Shown here in pieces: positions 34,033-43,392 of a DNA stretch of 64,000 nucleotides; within the stretch, counting starts at the first letter, position 1, and the number at the start of each line of letters is the position of its first letter. The DNA comes from Capilliphycus robustus (GTDB lineage Bacteria > Cyanobacteriota > Cyanobacteriia > Cyanobacteriales > Microcoleaceae). The stretch spans positions 1 to 64,000 of the forward strand of contig NZ_JAYGHR010000004.1 in NCBI RefSeq assembly GCF_034932365.1, read 5' to 3'. The notes beneath the pieces were generated by a model. That model searched no databases. It saw only the letters and a program-made list of their open reading frames with translations, and was not told where the DNA came from. The translations under genes and the position numbers were made by a program.

Positions 34033-36609
34033 TCATTTCAGATAAGCTACAGTCACCCCTGCACCGCCCTCTGCTTCAGTTGCCAATTCAAAGCGATCAA
34101 TTAAAGGATTGTTTGTCAAAAACTCCTGAACCCCTCTTCTGAGTTGTCCTGTGCCTTTTCCATGAATAATCCAAATCGCTCCAAAATCAACCATGTGACC
34201 TAACATTTGATCAATCTCAATTTCGGCTTCTGAGACTCGTTTCCCTCGTAAGTCCAGTGTATTTTTAGAAGTCCGAACCATTGCTTTTTGAGGAAGTGTA
34301 GCCGCCTGTTCTGAGGTCGAACTTTTGTGACTGTCTGAACTTTTACTTTTTGTTGGAATCTCGGGTTTTTGACCATCAAGAGATTCAATTTCCGCTAAAC
34401 TGACGCTCATTTTCATTATACCAAAACGAACGGTAAGCTGACCATTTTCATCGGGTTCATTGAGAACTTCTGCGGTTTGACCAATACTTGGAATCCGAAT
34501 GCGATCGCCAACTTTTGGCTGAAATTTCGGTTTTTCTGGGGGTTTTTGTTGGCGAGAAGGAAGACGTTGTTGGGCAATTTGATCTAAAGCTTCTGTTGCT
34601 TTTTGAGCGTCTTGGGCTTTGGGTTGACCTTGTTGTAAACGGCGAATCACTTGAGCAATTTCACTTTTTGCCTGAACTAATGCGTCTTGAATCGCCTTTT
34701 CTTGAGCTTGTTTTAACTCCAGTTCTCGTTCTTTTAAAGCGGCTGCTTTTCGAGAAAGTTCTTGATGCAAACGTTCGGTTTCTTTGAGTAATTTACTCGC
34801 AGCCTCAGCTTTGGTTTCCTGCTGTTTTCGTTGGGCTTCTAAACCTGCAATCACATCATTAACATCTTGAGAAGCACCACCTAAATAATTTGCAGCCGTT
34901 TCCAAAATCTCTAATTTTAACCCCAACCGTTTGGCAATGGTTAACGCATTAGAACGTCCAGGAATTCCCCACAATAAACGGTAAGTCGGTTGTAGCGTTT
35001 TCTCATCAAATTCGACGCTCGCATTCTCAAAACGTTCATCTTGATATTTTAACGCTTTTAATTCCCCAAAGTGCGTTGTTGCTATCGTTAATAAAGCGGA
35101 ATCCGCGAGATATTGTAACAGTGATGTTGCTAACGCACTGCCTTCGGTGGGGTCGGTTCCCGCCCCAATTTCATCGAGTAAAATTAGAGAATTAGAGATC
35201 GGATTGTTGGGTTTTATGGGTTCAAATTCATCTATATTTTCAGCTTCTTCTCGGATTTTAACAGCTTCAAATTCATCTTGATTTTCAGACACCAAGCCTT
35301 GCATTTCTACCGGAGCAATTCCTTCTAAAATCCGACTAATCCGACGAATATGACCGGAAAACGTCGAAAGACTTTGTTCAATCGATTGTTCATCTCCAAT
35401 ATCAGCTAAAACCAAATCAAACCAAGGCAATTCTACAGGTTCTCGGGCGGGAATAAATAACCCCACTTTTGCCATGATCGCCGCCATGCCAATGGTTTTT
35501 AACGTTACCGTTTTTCCGCCTGTATTCGGCCCCGTAATTGCCACCACCCGAATCGTCGGTTTAATCGTTACATCAATCGGAACAACGGCTGTTCCTTGTT
35601 CATGTTGCTGCTGCCAAACTAACAACGGATGGCGTAATTGTCGCAATGTTACCGGGTTTTGAAATTGTTTGTTTTCGGTTTCTGAAGGCAGAACAAATTT
35701 AACCGTTTCATCTTCAACTTTGAGATTGGTAAACGTGGGCGGATTCGCTTCTAACCACAAACTATAACGCGCTCTGGCGACGGCTAAATCAATCGTTGTC
35801 ACAATCACTAATAATCGTTCTAAATCCGGTTGAACTTCCGCAACTTGTTCACTCAAAACCCGCCGAACCACTTCTTCTTCCGCTTGTTCGCGTCGTTGTA
35901 ATTGTCGCAGTTGATTATTCAGTTCAATGGTTGATTTCGGTTCAATATAAAGCGTTCCTCCTTTGGCTGAAGTATCGTGAACAATACCGGGAACTTGAGC
36001 TTTTTGGGGGGCTTTTACCGGAATCACAAAGCGATCGCCCCTTTGCGTAATCAACTGTTCTTGAATCGCTCCGGCTTGGCGTTGTAAAATACTTTGTAGG
36101 ATTTGATAAATGCGATCGCGTGTACTTTTGAGTTGGCTGCGAATTTCAGTTAATTTTGGATTAGCGCGATCAGTAACGTCCCCACGATCATCAATACATC
36201 GATGAATTTCTTGTTCTAATTCCGGGTAAGTTCGCAACTCAGACACCAATTCCGCCAACACCGGAACCTCTTCTTGGTGAGCATCAACTTGGCGTCTAAG
36301 CTGTCGCGCCCCGGCTAAAGTGCTTGCAATATTTAGAAGTTCTTCCCCAGAAAGAATTCCCTGACGTTCAACTCGTTCGAGGGCATCGCCAATATCTTGA
36401 ATTCCCTGGAGTGAGAGTCCACTGGCTAACCGCAATTCCAGTTCATAGGCTTCTTTCGTTTGCGCCAACAACTCCAATGTTTCCGAGGGAGTTTGGGGAA
36501 TCTGCAAATTACGTGTCACTACCGCCCCTAGCTTCGTTGTCGCAAAGGTGGCGAGGTGATGACACAAACGCTGCCATTCCAGTAGTTCTAAGGTTTCTGC
36601 TTGAATCAA
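34033..36609 (-). CDS. mutS2: MutS2 (recombination-suppressing / ribosome-rescue ATPase)
   Basis: This is an 858-residue MutS2. It has an N-terminal core and clamp helices, then the ABC-type ATPase with Walker A GPNTGGKT (360-367) and Walker B LILLDEIGAG (475-484). A long coiled coil (about 600-680), a KOW-like segment (PKVGDRIRIP...GQTAEV) and a C-terminal Smr nuclease domain (LDLRGKRVSEAE, IIHGKGTGQLRRG) follow. It lacks the mismatch-recognition domain of MutS. The start is TTG at 36609: a stop lies upstream and MIQAETLELLEW is the family N-terminus. An acidic insert between the Walker motifs (about 438-470) holds two copies of ENxDEFE and lengthens the protein. Confidence 0.93.
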   Translation of the reverse strand: MIQAETLELLEWQRLCHHLATFATTKLGAVVTRNLQIPQTPSETLELLAQTKEAYELELRLASGLSLQGIQDIGDALERVERQGILSGEELLNIASTLAGARQLRRQVDAHQEEVPVLAELVSELRTYPELEQEIHRCIDDRGDVTDRANPKLTEIRSQLKSTRDRIYQILQSILQRQAGAIQEQLITQRGDRFVIPVKAPQKAQVPGIVHDTSAKGGTLYIEPKSTIELNNQLRQLQRREQAEEEVVRRVLSEQVAEVQPDLERLLVIVTTIDLAVARARYSLWLEANPPTFTNLKVEDETVKFVLPSETENKQFQNPVTLRQLRHPLLVWQQQHEQGTAVVPIDVTIKPTIRVVAITGPNTGGKTVTLKTIGMAAIMAKVGLFIPAREPVELPWFDLVLADIGDEQSIEQSLSTFSGHIRRISRILEGIAPVEMQGLVSENQDEFEAVKIREEAENIDEFEPIKPNNPISNSLILLDEIGAGTDPTEGSALATSLLQYLADSALLTIATTHFGELKALKYQDERFENASVEFDEKTLQPTYRLLWGIPGRSNALTIAKRLGLKLEILETAANYLGGASQDVNDVIAGLEAQRKQQETKAEAASKLLKETERLHQELSRKAAALKERELELKQAQEKAIQDALVQAKSEIAQVIRRLQQGQPKAQDAQKATEALDQIAQQRLPSRQQKPPEKPKFQPKVGDRIRIPSIGQTAEVLNEPDENGQLTVRFGIMKMSVSLAEIESLDGQKPEIPTKSKSSDSHKSSTSEQAATLPQKAMVRTSKNTLDLRGKRVSEAEIEIDQMLGHMVDFGAIWIIHGKGTGQLRRGVQEFLTNNPLIDRFELATEAEGGAGVTVAYLK

Positions 36610-36818
36610 CGCCGCTAACTGTCCCTATGTAATGTCCTGTACTACATTCTAATATATTTTTGCCGATTCTTTCATCTGTCGAGGTTCGGGTTTTTACCCA
36701 AGTTCAAAAAAGCGATCGCTCGACGTAAAAAACAATGTAGTCATTTACAATGAAACCCCGAACCGAGTCAGAAAGTCGGTCATACTTTTTCCCCATATTT
36801 GGAAATTGAGCTATAGTT

Positions 36819-37067
36819 TTACACTATTTTTTGCAAGAAATGTTCCATTACAACTTCACCATCTGTCACTTGTCCTTTAGCAATTTGTTCGGTTCCAACC
36901 GCAATCTTTTGACGGAGTTCTTCCAGGCGTTGCTCATCCAAAGTGCGATCACGTTCTTTCATTAGTCTCAATGCTTCTTGGACAACTTCCGAAGCTGACT
37001 GATAACGACCGCTTCTCACTTGTTCTTCAATGGCTTGTTCTACTTATGAGGTCAACGATAGACTCAT
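36819..37067 (-). pseudogene. ParD-like antitoxin interrupted by an in-frame stop
   Basis: From ATG 37067 the frame reads MSLSLTS, then TAA at 37046-37044 (codon 8). In the same frame it continues VEQAIEEQVRSGRYQSASEV, which is the ribbon-helix-helix start of ParD antitoxins. An ordinary ParD would have Glu at the stop position (a GAA to TAA change). The rest of the 82-codon frame is intact to 36819. Translation could restart at GTG 37019 (66 residues), but that product would lack the DNA-binding strand. No ParE-type toxin gene is found on either side, so this looks like an orphan, decaying antitoxin. A sequencing error is possible. Confidence 0.75.
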
Positions 37068-37216
37068 AACCGTATTTTGTACTGATGAGTATATCTCAAT
37101 TATAAGAACAAAATGCGCTCACCAATCACCTCCACAGATTATATAATACAGAAAAACGATTCAACATCAACCATGACTTCTAGCTTCACCGAATACTTTT
37201 AGTAGAATCTCGTCAT

Positions 37217-37678
37217 TTATTTTACACTGGTAATCCCCATAATTTGATCAGCAATCTCATCGGCTACAGGCATTACCGACAAACGATTTCCTCGTCTCAC
37301 TAATAATAAATCATCGGGTGTAAACTCTTGTTTGAGTTGAGCGAGGGTAATAATACTCGGAAATTTTTTAACAAATTCCACTCTAACCGTTTGCCAACGG
37401 GGATTGACTGGGGTAGATTTCGGATCATAATATTCACTATTGACATCAAACTGAGTCGGATCAATAATCTCGCTTTCAATCACCTGTACTAATCCTGTAA
37501 TTCCAGGATGTTTTGTGTTAGAATGATAAAAAAAAGCTAAATCTCCCCGAGCCATTTTCCGTAAAAAATTCCGAGCTTGATAATTGCGAATACCATCCCA
37601 AATACAGGTTTTTTCCTGCTGCATCTGTTCAATGCTATAAACATTGGGTTCAGATTTAATTAACCAATAATTCATCAT
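37217..37678 (-). CDS. EVE domain protein
   Basis: This 153-residue protein matches the EVE/thymocyte-nuclear-protein-1 fold: MNYWLIKSEPNVYSIEQM, WDGIRNYQARNFLRKM, GDLAFFYHSN and GITGLVQVI. EVE domains belong to the PUA-like superfamily and bind modified nucleobases such as 5-methylcytosine derivatives (family knowledge). Two ATG codons lie in tandem at the start; either may be used. It is a single gene, with no restriction genes beside it. Confidence 0.88.
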   Translation of the reverse strand: MMNYWLIKSEPNVYSIEQMQQEKTCIWDGIRNYQARNFLRKMARGDLAFFYHSNTKHPGITGLVQVIESEIIDPTQFDVNSEYYDPKSTPVNPRWQTVRVEFVKKFPSIITLAQLKQEFTPDDLLLVRRGNRLSVMPVADEIADQIMGITSVK

Positions 37679-37898
37679 TCAATGGGTTGTAATCTGAAAA
37701 AGAATTCGGGTGTTTGACTTACAGTTATCAATTTCATTGAGAAGAATCAGTTAGAGGTTTTCTTCTCTCTTGAAACTCGATTAAATAAAATTTACGGTTT
37801 CATAGGTTGAACTTATAATAGTAGCCGAATCGAAATTTTAACCTCGAATTCTAATCATCGTAAAATATCTCTATCCCAATTGTCAATTTTAAATAATT

Positions 37899-40289
37899 TT
37901 AGTTGGACAAAATATCTTTCCGCTTTTGGACAAACCAAGTCAAGCCCAGATAAACCACCAGATGTAAAATTAACATCCCCCAGTTTAAGCCCAAATTTTG
38001 CCAGGTGGGGTCATAAACCAGTGAAGGTTCAACGGGTTGAGGTACCGTTGTCCCATCCGGTAACGCTACAGGTTCAGGAATTAACGCATTGACATTCACC
38101 AAGGAAGCATAAGCCCCAATAGACCAACGACTTAACATTAACCAAGACACAATTCGCCCTAAGCCTTCCATCTTAAATAAAACCCCAGAAAAGATAATTT
38201 GTGGGAGTAAAATCAACGGTAAAGCACTATTGGCTTGAGAACTATTTTTCACCATTGCTGATACCATTAACCCCAAACTCATACAACTTATTAGGGTTAA
38301 AAAACTCGTGATGCTGACTCCCAACGGCCAGGATATTAACTCAGAAGCGGGATGTTGGAAGCAAACTAAAATCACAATACTCATTAAAAACGTTTGCAAA
38401 ATTGCCAAACCCGACAACACAATAAATTTAGAACCCAGATAGGAAACTAAACCCAAATTCACCAACCTTTCTCGGAGATAAATCGCCGTTTCTTTAACAA
38501 CTTCTTGCAGAGAACTCGATAACCCCACCCACAAAGCGGCTGATGTAAATACAAACAAAACCTGTCGGGCTAAAGAGGCAATTTTTAGACTCGGTTCGCT
38601 GACAAATGGATCTTGATCTCGGATGGCTAATCGGATTAAAATAATCCCCACAGGTGCCGTTAACAAGTTCAGCAATAAATTGACCGGATCACGTTTAGTC
38701 AGTTGAAAATAACGTTGAGTTAAAATCGTCAACTGTTCAGCAATAGAAGCCTGTTTAGGGGGTTGAGGAGCAATTTTTGTCGGGGGCGGTTCCCCAATAC
38801 TAAGATGATTCGCAACGTATTGTTTATACTCATTTGAACGCTGAAATTGAGCCGCCCAACTTTGAGCATTTGTTTCATCTTCGAGTAAATTATAGATATC
38901 CGCAAAATCATCACTCTCAATTTGGAAAAACTCAAAGGCTTGTAGCGGTGGCCCAAAATAACACAAGCGTCCTCCACGTCCTAAAAAGATAATGCGATCG
39001 CAAAGTTTAATATTCGCTGTCGCGTGGGTGACTAAAATAACCGTTCGTCCTTGATTTGCCAGCTTTCGCAACAATAACATCATCTTTTTATCTAAACCGG
39101 GGTCAAGTCCTGATGTCGGTTCATCTAAGAAGAAAAGCAGAGGATTGGTTAACAGTTCAACCCCAATACTCACCCGTTTTCGTTGACCGCCACTCAGTTG
39201 ACTAACGAACACCTGACGCCGATCTAACATTTCAATTTCATAGAGGGTTTTCTGGACAATTTCCTTCACCTCTACATCGGGCGGAAGTCGTAATTTTGCC
39301 GCATATTCTAAGACTTCGGTAACGGTGAGATTTTGATGAATAATATCATCTTGGGGAACATAACCAATTTGAGTTCGATACAGGGAGAAATTTTTGCGTA
39401 AACTTTCCCCATTAATATAAACTCTACCTTTTGTTGTTGGACTAATGCCTAAAAGGGTTCGCATTAGGGTCGATTTTCCCGCCCCACTTCCCCCAACTAA
39501 CGCCACAAATTGACCCGGTTCAATGGCAAAAGAGAGATCATTCAGCAAGACTCTCGCTTTATTTGATCGGTCTTTAACGATGCGTAAAAGTCGCTGGGCA
39601 TCTAAACGAATTTGAGTTCCGGTATCGCATAATTCTAGAGTATCTCCCTGTCGAATTAGGGTAAACGGCCCAATTCTAATCGTATCGCGATCGCCTAATT
39701 TTACCGATTGTTTAACCCGTTGACTATTGACAAATACCCCATGTTTGCTATAGTCTTTAATCAGATAATCGCCGCGACCGTCTGGTTCAATGGTGGCGTG
39801 ACGACGAGAGACAACAGGAGAATCTAAATTCAACGTCGCATCAGGATCTCGACCTAATAAAACGGAACGATTTTCTAAAGAAATGTATTCGCTCGTAAAT
39901 TGAGATTGTACCGCTAAGGAATTGGGGTTAAAATAACGGAGTCGAATCAAATTTTGAGGATTTTGACCGATCTTGATTTCAATGCCATTATGCAGCAAAT
40001 AACCTTCTAGGGGAGTGATGCGAGTATGGTTAATAAATAATCCATTGGTACTTGCTTCCTGTCCGTCTCCGTCATAGATCCAGTGAGACTCTCCCACCCG
40101 ACGAAAAACAGCATGACAACCGGAGATCACTTGCCAGTGAGGGGGAACGACTAGATCGGCGTATTGCGTATCACGTCCGAGGAGATGGCGATCTTGAGTC
40201 AGTTCAAAATGGATAATTTCCCCTTGATTATTTAACTCTAAATAGGGGGAGGTATTCAAGGCAGTTTGCTTCCCGCTTCGGCCAGTCAT
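37899..40289 (-). CDS. FHA-domain ABC transporter (ABCG-like half transporter)
   Basis: This 796-residue fusion has two forkhead-associated domains: the first at about 15-120 and the second at about 125-215 (LLGRDPDATLNLDSPVVSRRHA). An ABC ATPase follows with Walker A GGSGAGKS (266-273), signature LSGGQRKRVS (365-374) and Walker B FFLDEP (386-391). A C-terminal ABC2-type membrane domain (about 530-790) has six helices. The order ATPase-membrane domain is the ABCG/White arrangement. FHA domains bind phosphothreonine peptides, so activity may be gated by Ser/Thr kinases. The second FHA has the GR...SRRHA signature; the first is divergent (GCHAVF). The substrate is unknown. Confidence 0.9.
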   Translation of the reverse strand: MTGRSGKQTALNTSPYLELNNQGEIIHFELTQDRHLLGRDTQYADLVVPPHWQVISGCHAVFRRVGESHWIYDGDGQEASTNGLFINHTRITPLEGYLLHNGIEIKIGQNPQNLIRLRYFNPNSLAVQSQFTSEYISLENRSVLLGRDPDATLNLDSPVVSRRHATIEPDGRGDYLIKDYSKHGVFVNSQRVKQSVKLGDRDTIRIGPFTLIRQGDTLELCDTGTQIRLDAQRLLRIVKDRSNKARVLLNDLSFAIEPGQFVALVGGSGAGKSTLMRTLLGISPTTKGRVYINGESLRKNFSLYRTQIGYVPQDDIIHQNLTVTEVLEYAAKLRLPPDVEVKEIVQKTLYEIEMLDRRQVFVSQLSGGQRKRVSIGVELLTNPLLFFLDEPTSGLDPGLDKKMMLLLRKLANQGRTVILVTHATANIKLCDRIIFLGRGGRLCYFGPPLQAFEFFQIESDDFADIYNLLEDETNAQSWAAQFQRSNEYKQYVANHLSIGEPPPTKIAPQPPKQASIAEQLTILTQRYFQLTKRDPVNLLLNLLTAPVGIILIRLAIRDQDPFVSEPSLKIASLARQVLFVFTSAALWVGLSSSLQEVVKETAIYLRERLVNLGLVSYLGSKFIVLSGLAILQTFLMSIVILVCFQHPASELISWPLGVSITSFLTLISCMSLGLMVSAMVKNSSQANSALPLILLPQIIFSGVLFKMEGLGRIVSWLMLSRWSIGAYASLVNVNALIPEPVALPDGTTVPQPVEPSLVYDPTWQNLGLNWGMLILHLVVYLGLTWFVQKRKDILSN

Positions 40290-40477
40290 CGCTGTATTTT
40301 AACACTGAGTTAAGGATTTAGCATAGCAGACGAACCTACTGCTTTCTAATGAATTGTTATGAAATTTTTGACTTTAACTTAGGGTTGAACCTCTGTTGAT
40401 ACAGGTTAGGGGCGACACCTGCCACCCCTTAGTAATTCTATCATCACGATCCTCAATGAACAGAACAACCACTCTCT

Positions 40478-40813
40478 CTAAGCGGCTAGGGTTGAATCTC
40501 GTCTGATATCTTCAACTTGATCAATTAAAGCTTTAACAGTCGCTAAATCGGCGTGAGCATATCGCTTATCGGTGAGATAGTCGTAGGCTTCCCATTCTTC
40601 GGTGACTTCGCCATCATACCAGATAAACCAATCTCTGTAGAGTTCGCCTTCATCGATATCAGGAGACAAAGACAGCCAATCATCTCCGGTATAAGTCTCA
40701 ACGGTTTCTGCGACTAAATGTAACCAAGCGGTTTTGAGACATTCTTCTAAATTATTCTCGAAGGTAGAGCGATCTTGAATTAAAGTTTGGGTAAGATTGA
40801 AATTATATTCCAT
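40478..40813 (-). CDS. Hypothetical acidic protein
   Basis: This 111-residue protein is rich in Asp/Glu, Trp and Tyr (GDDWLSLSPDIDEGELYRDW and WEAYDYLTDKRYAHADL). I do not recognise it. The frame is open upstream to 40936, but that part carries a TCACGCTTTGCGGAGTGTCAC motif typical of an intergenic repeat. I place the start at ATG 40813 (MEYNFNLTQTL). It is soluble with no signal peptide. Confidence 0.65.
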   Translation of the reverse strand: MEYNFNLTQTLIQDRSTFENNLEECLKTAWLHLVAETVETYTGDDWLSLSPDIDEGELYRDWFIWYDGEVTEEWEAYDYLTDKRYAHADLATVKALIDQVEDIRRDSTLAA

Positions 40814-41113
40814 GAACTTTCTGTGACTCAATGACCTTACTCTACAAAATGCTATGGGGTGAGTGGGTTTACAGATGTGACACTCCGCAAAGCGTGACAT
40901 CTTATCGCCAGGAATAATCTTCTCTAACGCCAGCAAAGAGGCTAATCACTCGAAGTCCGGGTAGACAGTTGACACAGTGGCACAGGAAAACTTTTTTTGA
41001 TGGGATTTTAATTTAGTCCTGAGCGAACAGTTTTCTCTGATCGTTGATTATATACTAGGAAGTCAACATTGTAAGCTACAAAATCAAGCTGATTTCAGTT
41101 TTGAGAACGGATA

Positions 41114-41404
41114 ATGAAAACTATCTTATCGCTGATTGTGATTTCTCTGCTGGGTTCATTCCTGCTCCCCAAACCAGCACAAGCCGATTCTGCTTATGAT
41201 ATCGTCTGCGAGTACAAATACCAAATTGGAGAGGGGTCTTGGATTAATGATACCAGCCAGGGGACTACAAGTGCGATCGCGAAAGCGAGACGGAGGAATT
41301 ATCTAAAACGTCAGGAAGAAAAAGCCAAAGAAGCCGGATTGAGTTTTCAGGTGATTTATATGTTTTGTCGTGATCCTTGGGGAAATAGCAGCGATAGTGA
41401 TTAA
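41114..41404 (+). CDS. Small secreted protein
   Basis: This 96-residue protein has a clear signal peptide (MKTILSLIVISLLGSFLLP, cleavage after AQA at about residue 24). The mature part is small and charged, with Cys32 and Cys85 that could form a disulfide (IVCEYKYQIG, YMFCRDPWG). Function unknown. Its stop overlaps the stop region of the convergent cyclase gene by 4 bp. Confidence 0.75.
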   Translation: MKTILSLIVISLLGSFLLPKPAQADSAYDIVCEYKYQIGEGSWINDTSQGTTSAIAKARRRNYLKRQEEKAKEAGLSFQVIYMFCRDPWGNSSDSD

Positions 41405-43392
41405 TCCGAGTTTAAATTTGAAGATTGATCCATGAGAAAATAGGTGATCATTTCTCCTTTTCCTTTGATGGGAATTGAACCCCTGAGTTTGAACACAAAT
41501 TCATCTTTTAAGCGATCATAAACTTCCTGTGTCACTTGAATTTTACCCGAAACCCCATTCGTTTCCATGCGAGAAGCCACATTAACCGTATTTCCCCATA
41601 AATCATAGCTAAACTTGCTCAACCCAATCACCCCTGCCACAACAGGCCCAGCATGAATGCCAATTCTCAGGAGAAAATTATTTCCAGTTTGCTGATTAAA
41701 TTGAGCGAGATTTGCTTGCATATCCAGAGCCATTTTCGCGATCGCTTGTAGATGATTCCGATGATAAAGCGGTAAACCTCCGACCACCATATAAGCATCT
41801 CCAATGGTTTTAATTTTTTCTAAACCATAGTGTTGAGAAAGTCGATCAAAATGACTAAAAATACTATTTAGAACTTTGATCAGTTGAGCGGGAGTCGCCT
41901 GGGAGGAAAAATCGGTAAAACCCACTAAATCGGCAAATAAAACACTGACATCTTCAAAGTAATCGGCGATAATTCCTTGTTTTTTTTGTAAACGTTCAGC
42001 AATCGGTTGGGGGAGAATATTTAAGAGTAGTTTTTCCGTTTGTTCTTTTTGAGATTTTAATTCTTGTTGGGCTTGTTTCCGTTGAATTAAAGACCCGAGT
42101 TGAGTGGCTACCGCTTTCACCAGTTCCAGGGTTCTTTCTTGAGGTTTGCTTTTAGTTTGAGTGAAAAAAACTAACACCGCTAGCATCTGTTCTTCCACTA
42201 AAATCGGCACCCCAAAACCCGATTGTAAACCAATTTTTGGCAAGACTTCTGAATAAAAATGAACTTCAGCTTTCCCCGTCGCCCAAACTCGCCCTGGTAA
42301 ACCTTCATCCCGTGCAAAGGTTAAATCTGAGCGCAATACTCTAAATTGAGTCGATTGGTTCTCATTAATATGCCAAGTTTGATTACATTCTAATAAAGTT
42401 CCTTCAGCATTGGGTATCCAAACCTCGCCGTATTCCCAATCAATGGTTTGACAAACGGTTGCTAAAACGAGATTTAAAGCCGAGTCTACATCCAAGGCTT
42501 CATTAATGGCTTGAGTCACTTTTAACAACAGTCGAATTTCCAGTTCTCTTTGTTTCTGTTCGCTAATATCACGCACTGAACCAATCATTCGCAGGGGATT
42601 TCCCGAAATATCCCATTGGGCTTGTCCACGAGTCAATACCCATTTATAAGCACCATCGACACAACGCAGGCGATGTTCAACCGAATAAAGCGGAATGGTT
42701 TGCTGCAAATAATTATACAAGATGCTTTCAACCAGTTCCCAGTCATCGGGATGAATCGAATCTTTCCAACCTTGACTAAACTTGATATGATGATCTTCAT
42801 ACCCCAAAACATCTTTAAACCAAGAGGAAAGAAACATCTCATCCGTTTCAACTTTCCACTCCCAAATGCCATCTTGATTCCCCTGAAGGGCGAGTTGCCA
42901 ACGTTCTTCACTTTCGCGAAATTGCTCTTCAATAATTTGTCGGAGATGAATTTCTTTTTGCAGTTTGGTATTTTGTTCAGATAACTGAATTTGCAGCGAT
43001 CGCAACCGCAACTGATTTTCGATGCGAGCCAAAACTTCCGTCAGTTGAAAGGGTTTTGTAATGTAATCGACTCCCCCCATTTCAAATGCCTTAACTTTAT
43101 CAGATGAATCATCCAAGGCACTCAAAAAAATAATCGGGATTTCGCGAGTTTCTGCCTGGGTTTTGAGTTGCCGACAAACGTGATAGCCGTCCATTTCTGG
43201 CATCATAATGTCGAGCAAAATCAAATCGGGTGGACTCATTTCAATTGATAGTAATGCCAGCAGCCCACTCGGTGCGACTCGGACTTCATACCCCTGTTCT
43301 GAGAGCATCCGCGTCAACAGCGTCAGATTAATTGGGGTATCATCAACCACTAAGATACTTTTATGAGGCTCAGAATTGGACAGGGAGTTCAT
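41401..43392 (-). CDS. REC-PAS-GAF-class III adenylate cyclase
   Basis: This 663-residue cytoplasmic cyclase has a receiver (Asp61 in LLDIMMPEMDG), a coiled coil and a PAS domain (about 160-278). A GAF domain (about 290-440) and a catalytic domain (about 475-655) follow. Metal-binding Asp488 (FADLVGFTDFS) and Asp532 (TIGDAYMVVGG) are present. Lys528 and Asp597 (YDLWGNTVNVASRM) are the adenine-specifying pair; guanylate cyclases have Glu and Cys there. Asn604 and Arg608 are present for transition-state binding. ATP to cAMP conversion is therefore predicted. The ATG shares one base with the stop of the LOV kinase gene (TAATG), so translation is probably coupled. Confidence 0.94.
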   Translation of the reverse strand: MNSLSNSEPHKSILVVDDTPINLTLLTRMLSEQGYEVRVAPSGLLALLSIEMSPPDLILLDIMMPEMDGYHVCRQLKTQAETREIPIIFLSALDDSSDKVKAFEMGGVDYITKPFQLTEVLARIENQLRLRSLQIQLSEQNTKLQKEIHLRQIIEEQFRESEERWQLALQGNQDGIWEWKVETDEMFLSSWFKDVLGYEDHHIKFSQGWKDSIHPDDWELVESILYNYLQQTIPLYSVEHRLRCVDGAYKWVLTRGQAQWDISGNPLRMIGSVRDISEQKQRELEIRLLLKVTQAINEALDVDSALNLVLATVCQTIDWEYGEVWIPNAEGTLLECNQTWHINENQSTQFRVLRSDLTFARDEGLPGRVWATGKAEVHFYSEVLPKIGLQSGFGVPILVEEQMLAVLVFFTQTKSKPQERTLELVKAVATQLGSLIQRKQAQQELKSQKEQTEKLLLNILPQPIAERLQKKQGIIADYFEDVSVLFADLVGFTDFSSQATPAQLIKVLNSIFSHFDRLSQHYGLEKIKTIGDAYMVVGGLPLYHRNHLQAIAKMALDMQANLAQFNQQTGNNFLLRIGIHAGPVVAGVIGLSKFSYDLWGNTVNVASRMETNGVSGKIQVTQEVYDRLKDEFVFKLRGSIPIKGKGEMITYFLMDQSSNLNSD

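Noticed and set aside
36610..37216. Search for a ParE/RelE toxin beside the ParD-like gene
   Set aside because: Neither side of the antitoxin holds an open frame of toxin size. A short minus-strand stretch near 37150-37200 is not recognisable.
40814..40936. N-terminal extension of the acidic protein at 40478
   Set aside because: The extension is encoded by a TCACGC...GTGTCAC repeat-like sequence, and the better start is ATG 40813.
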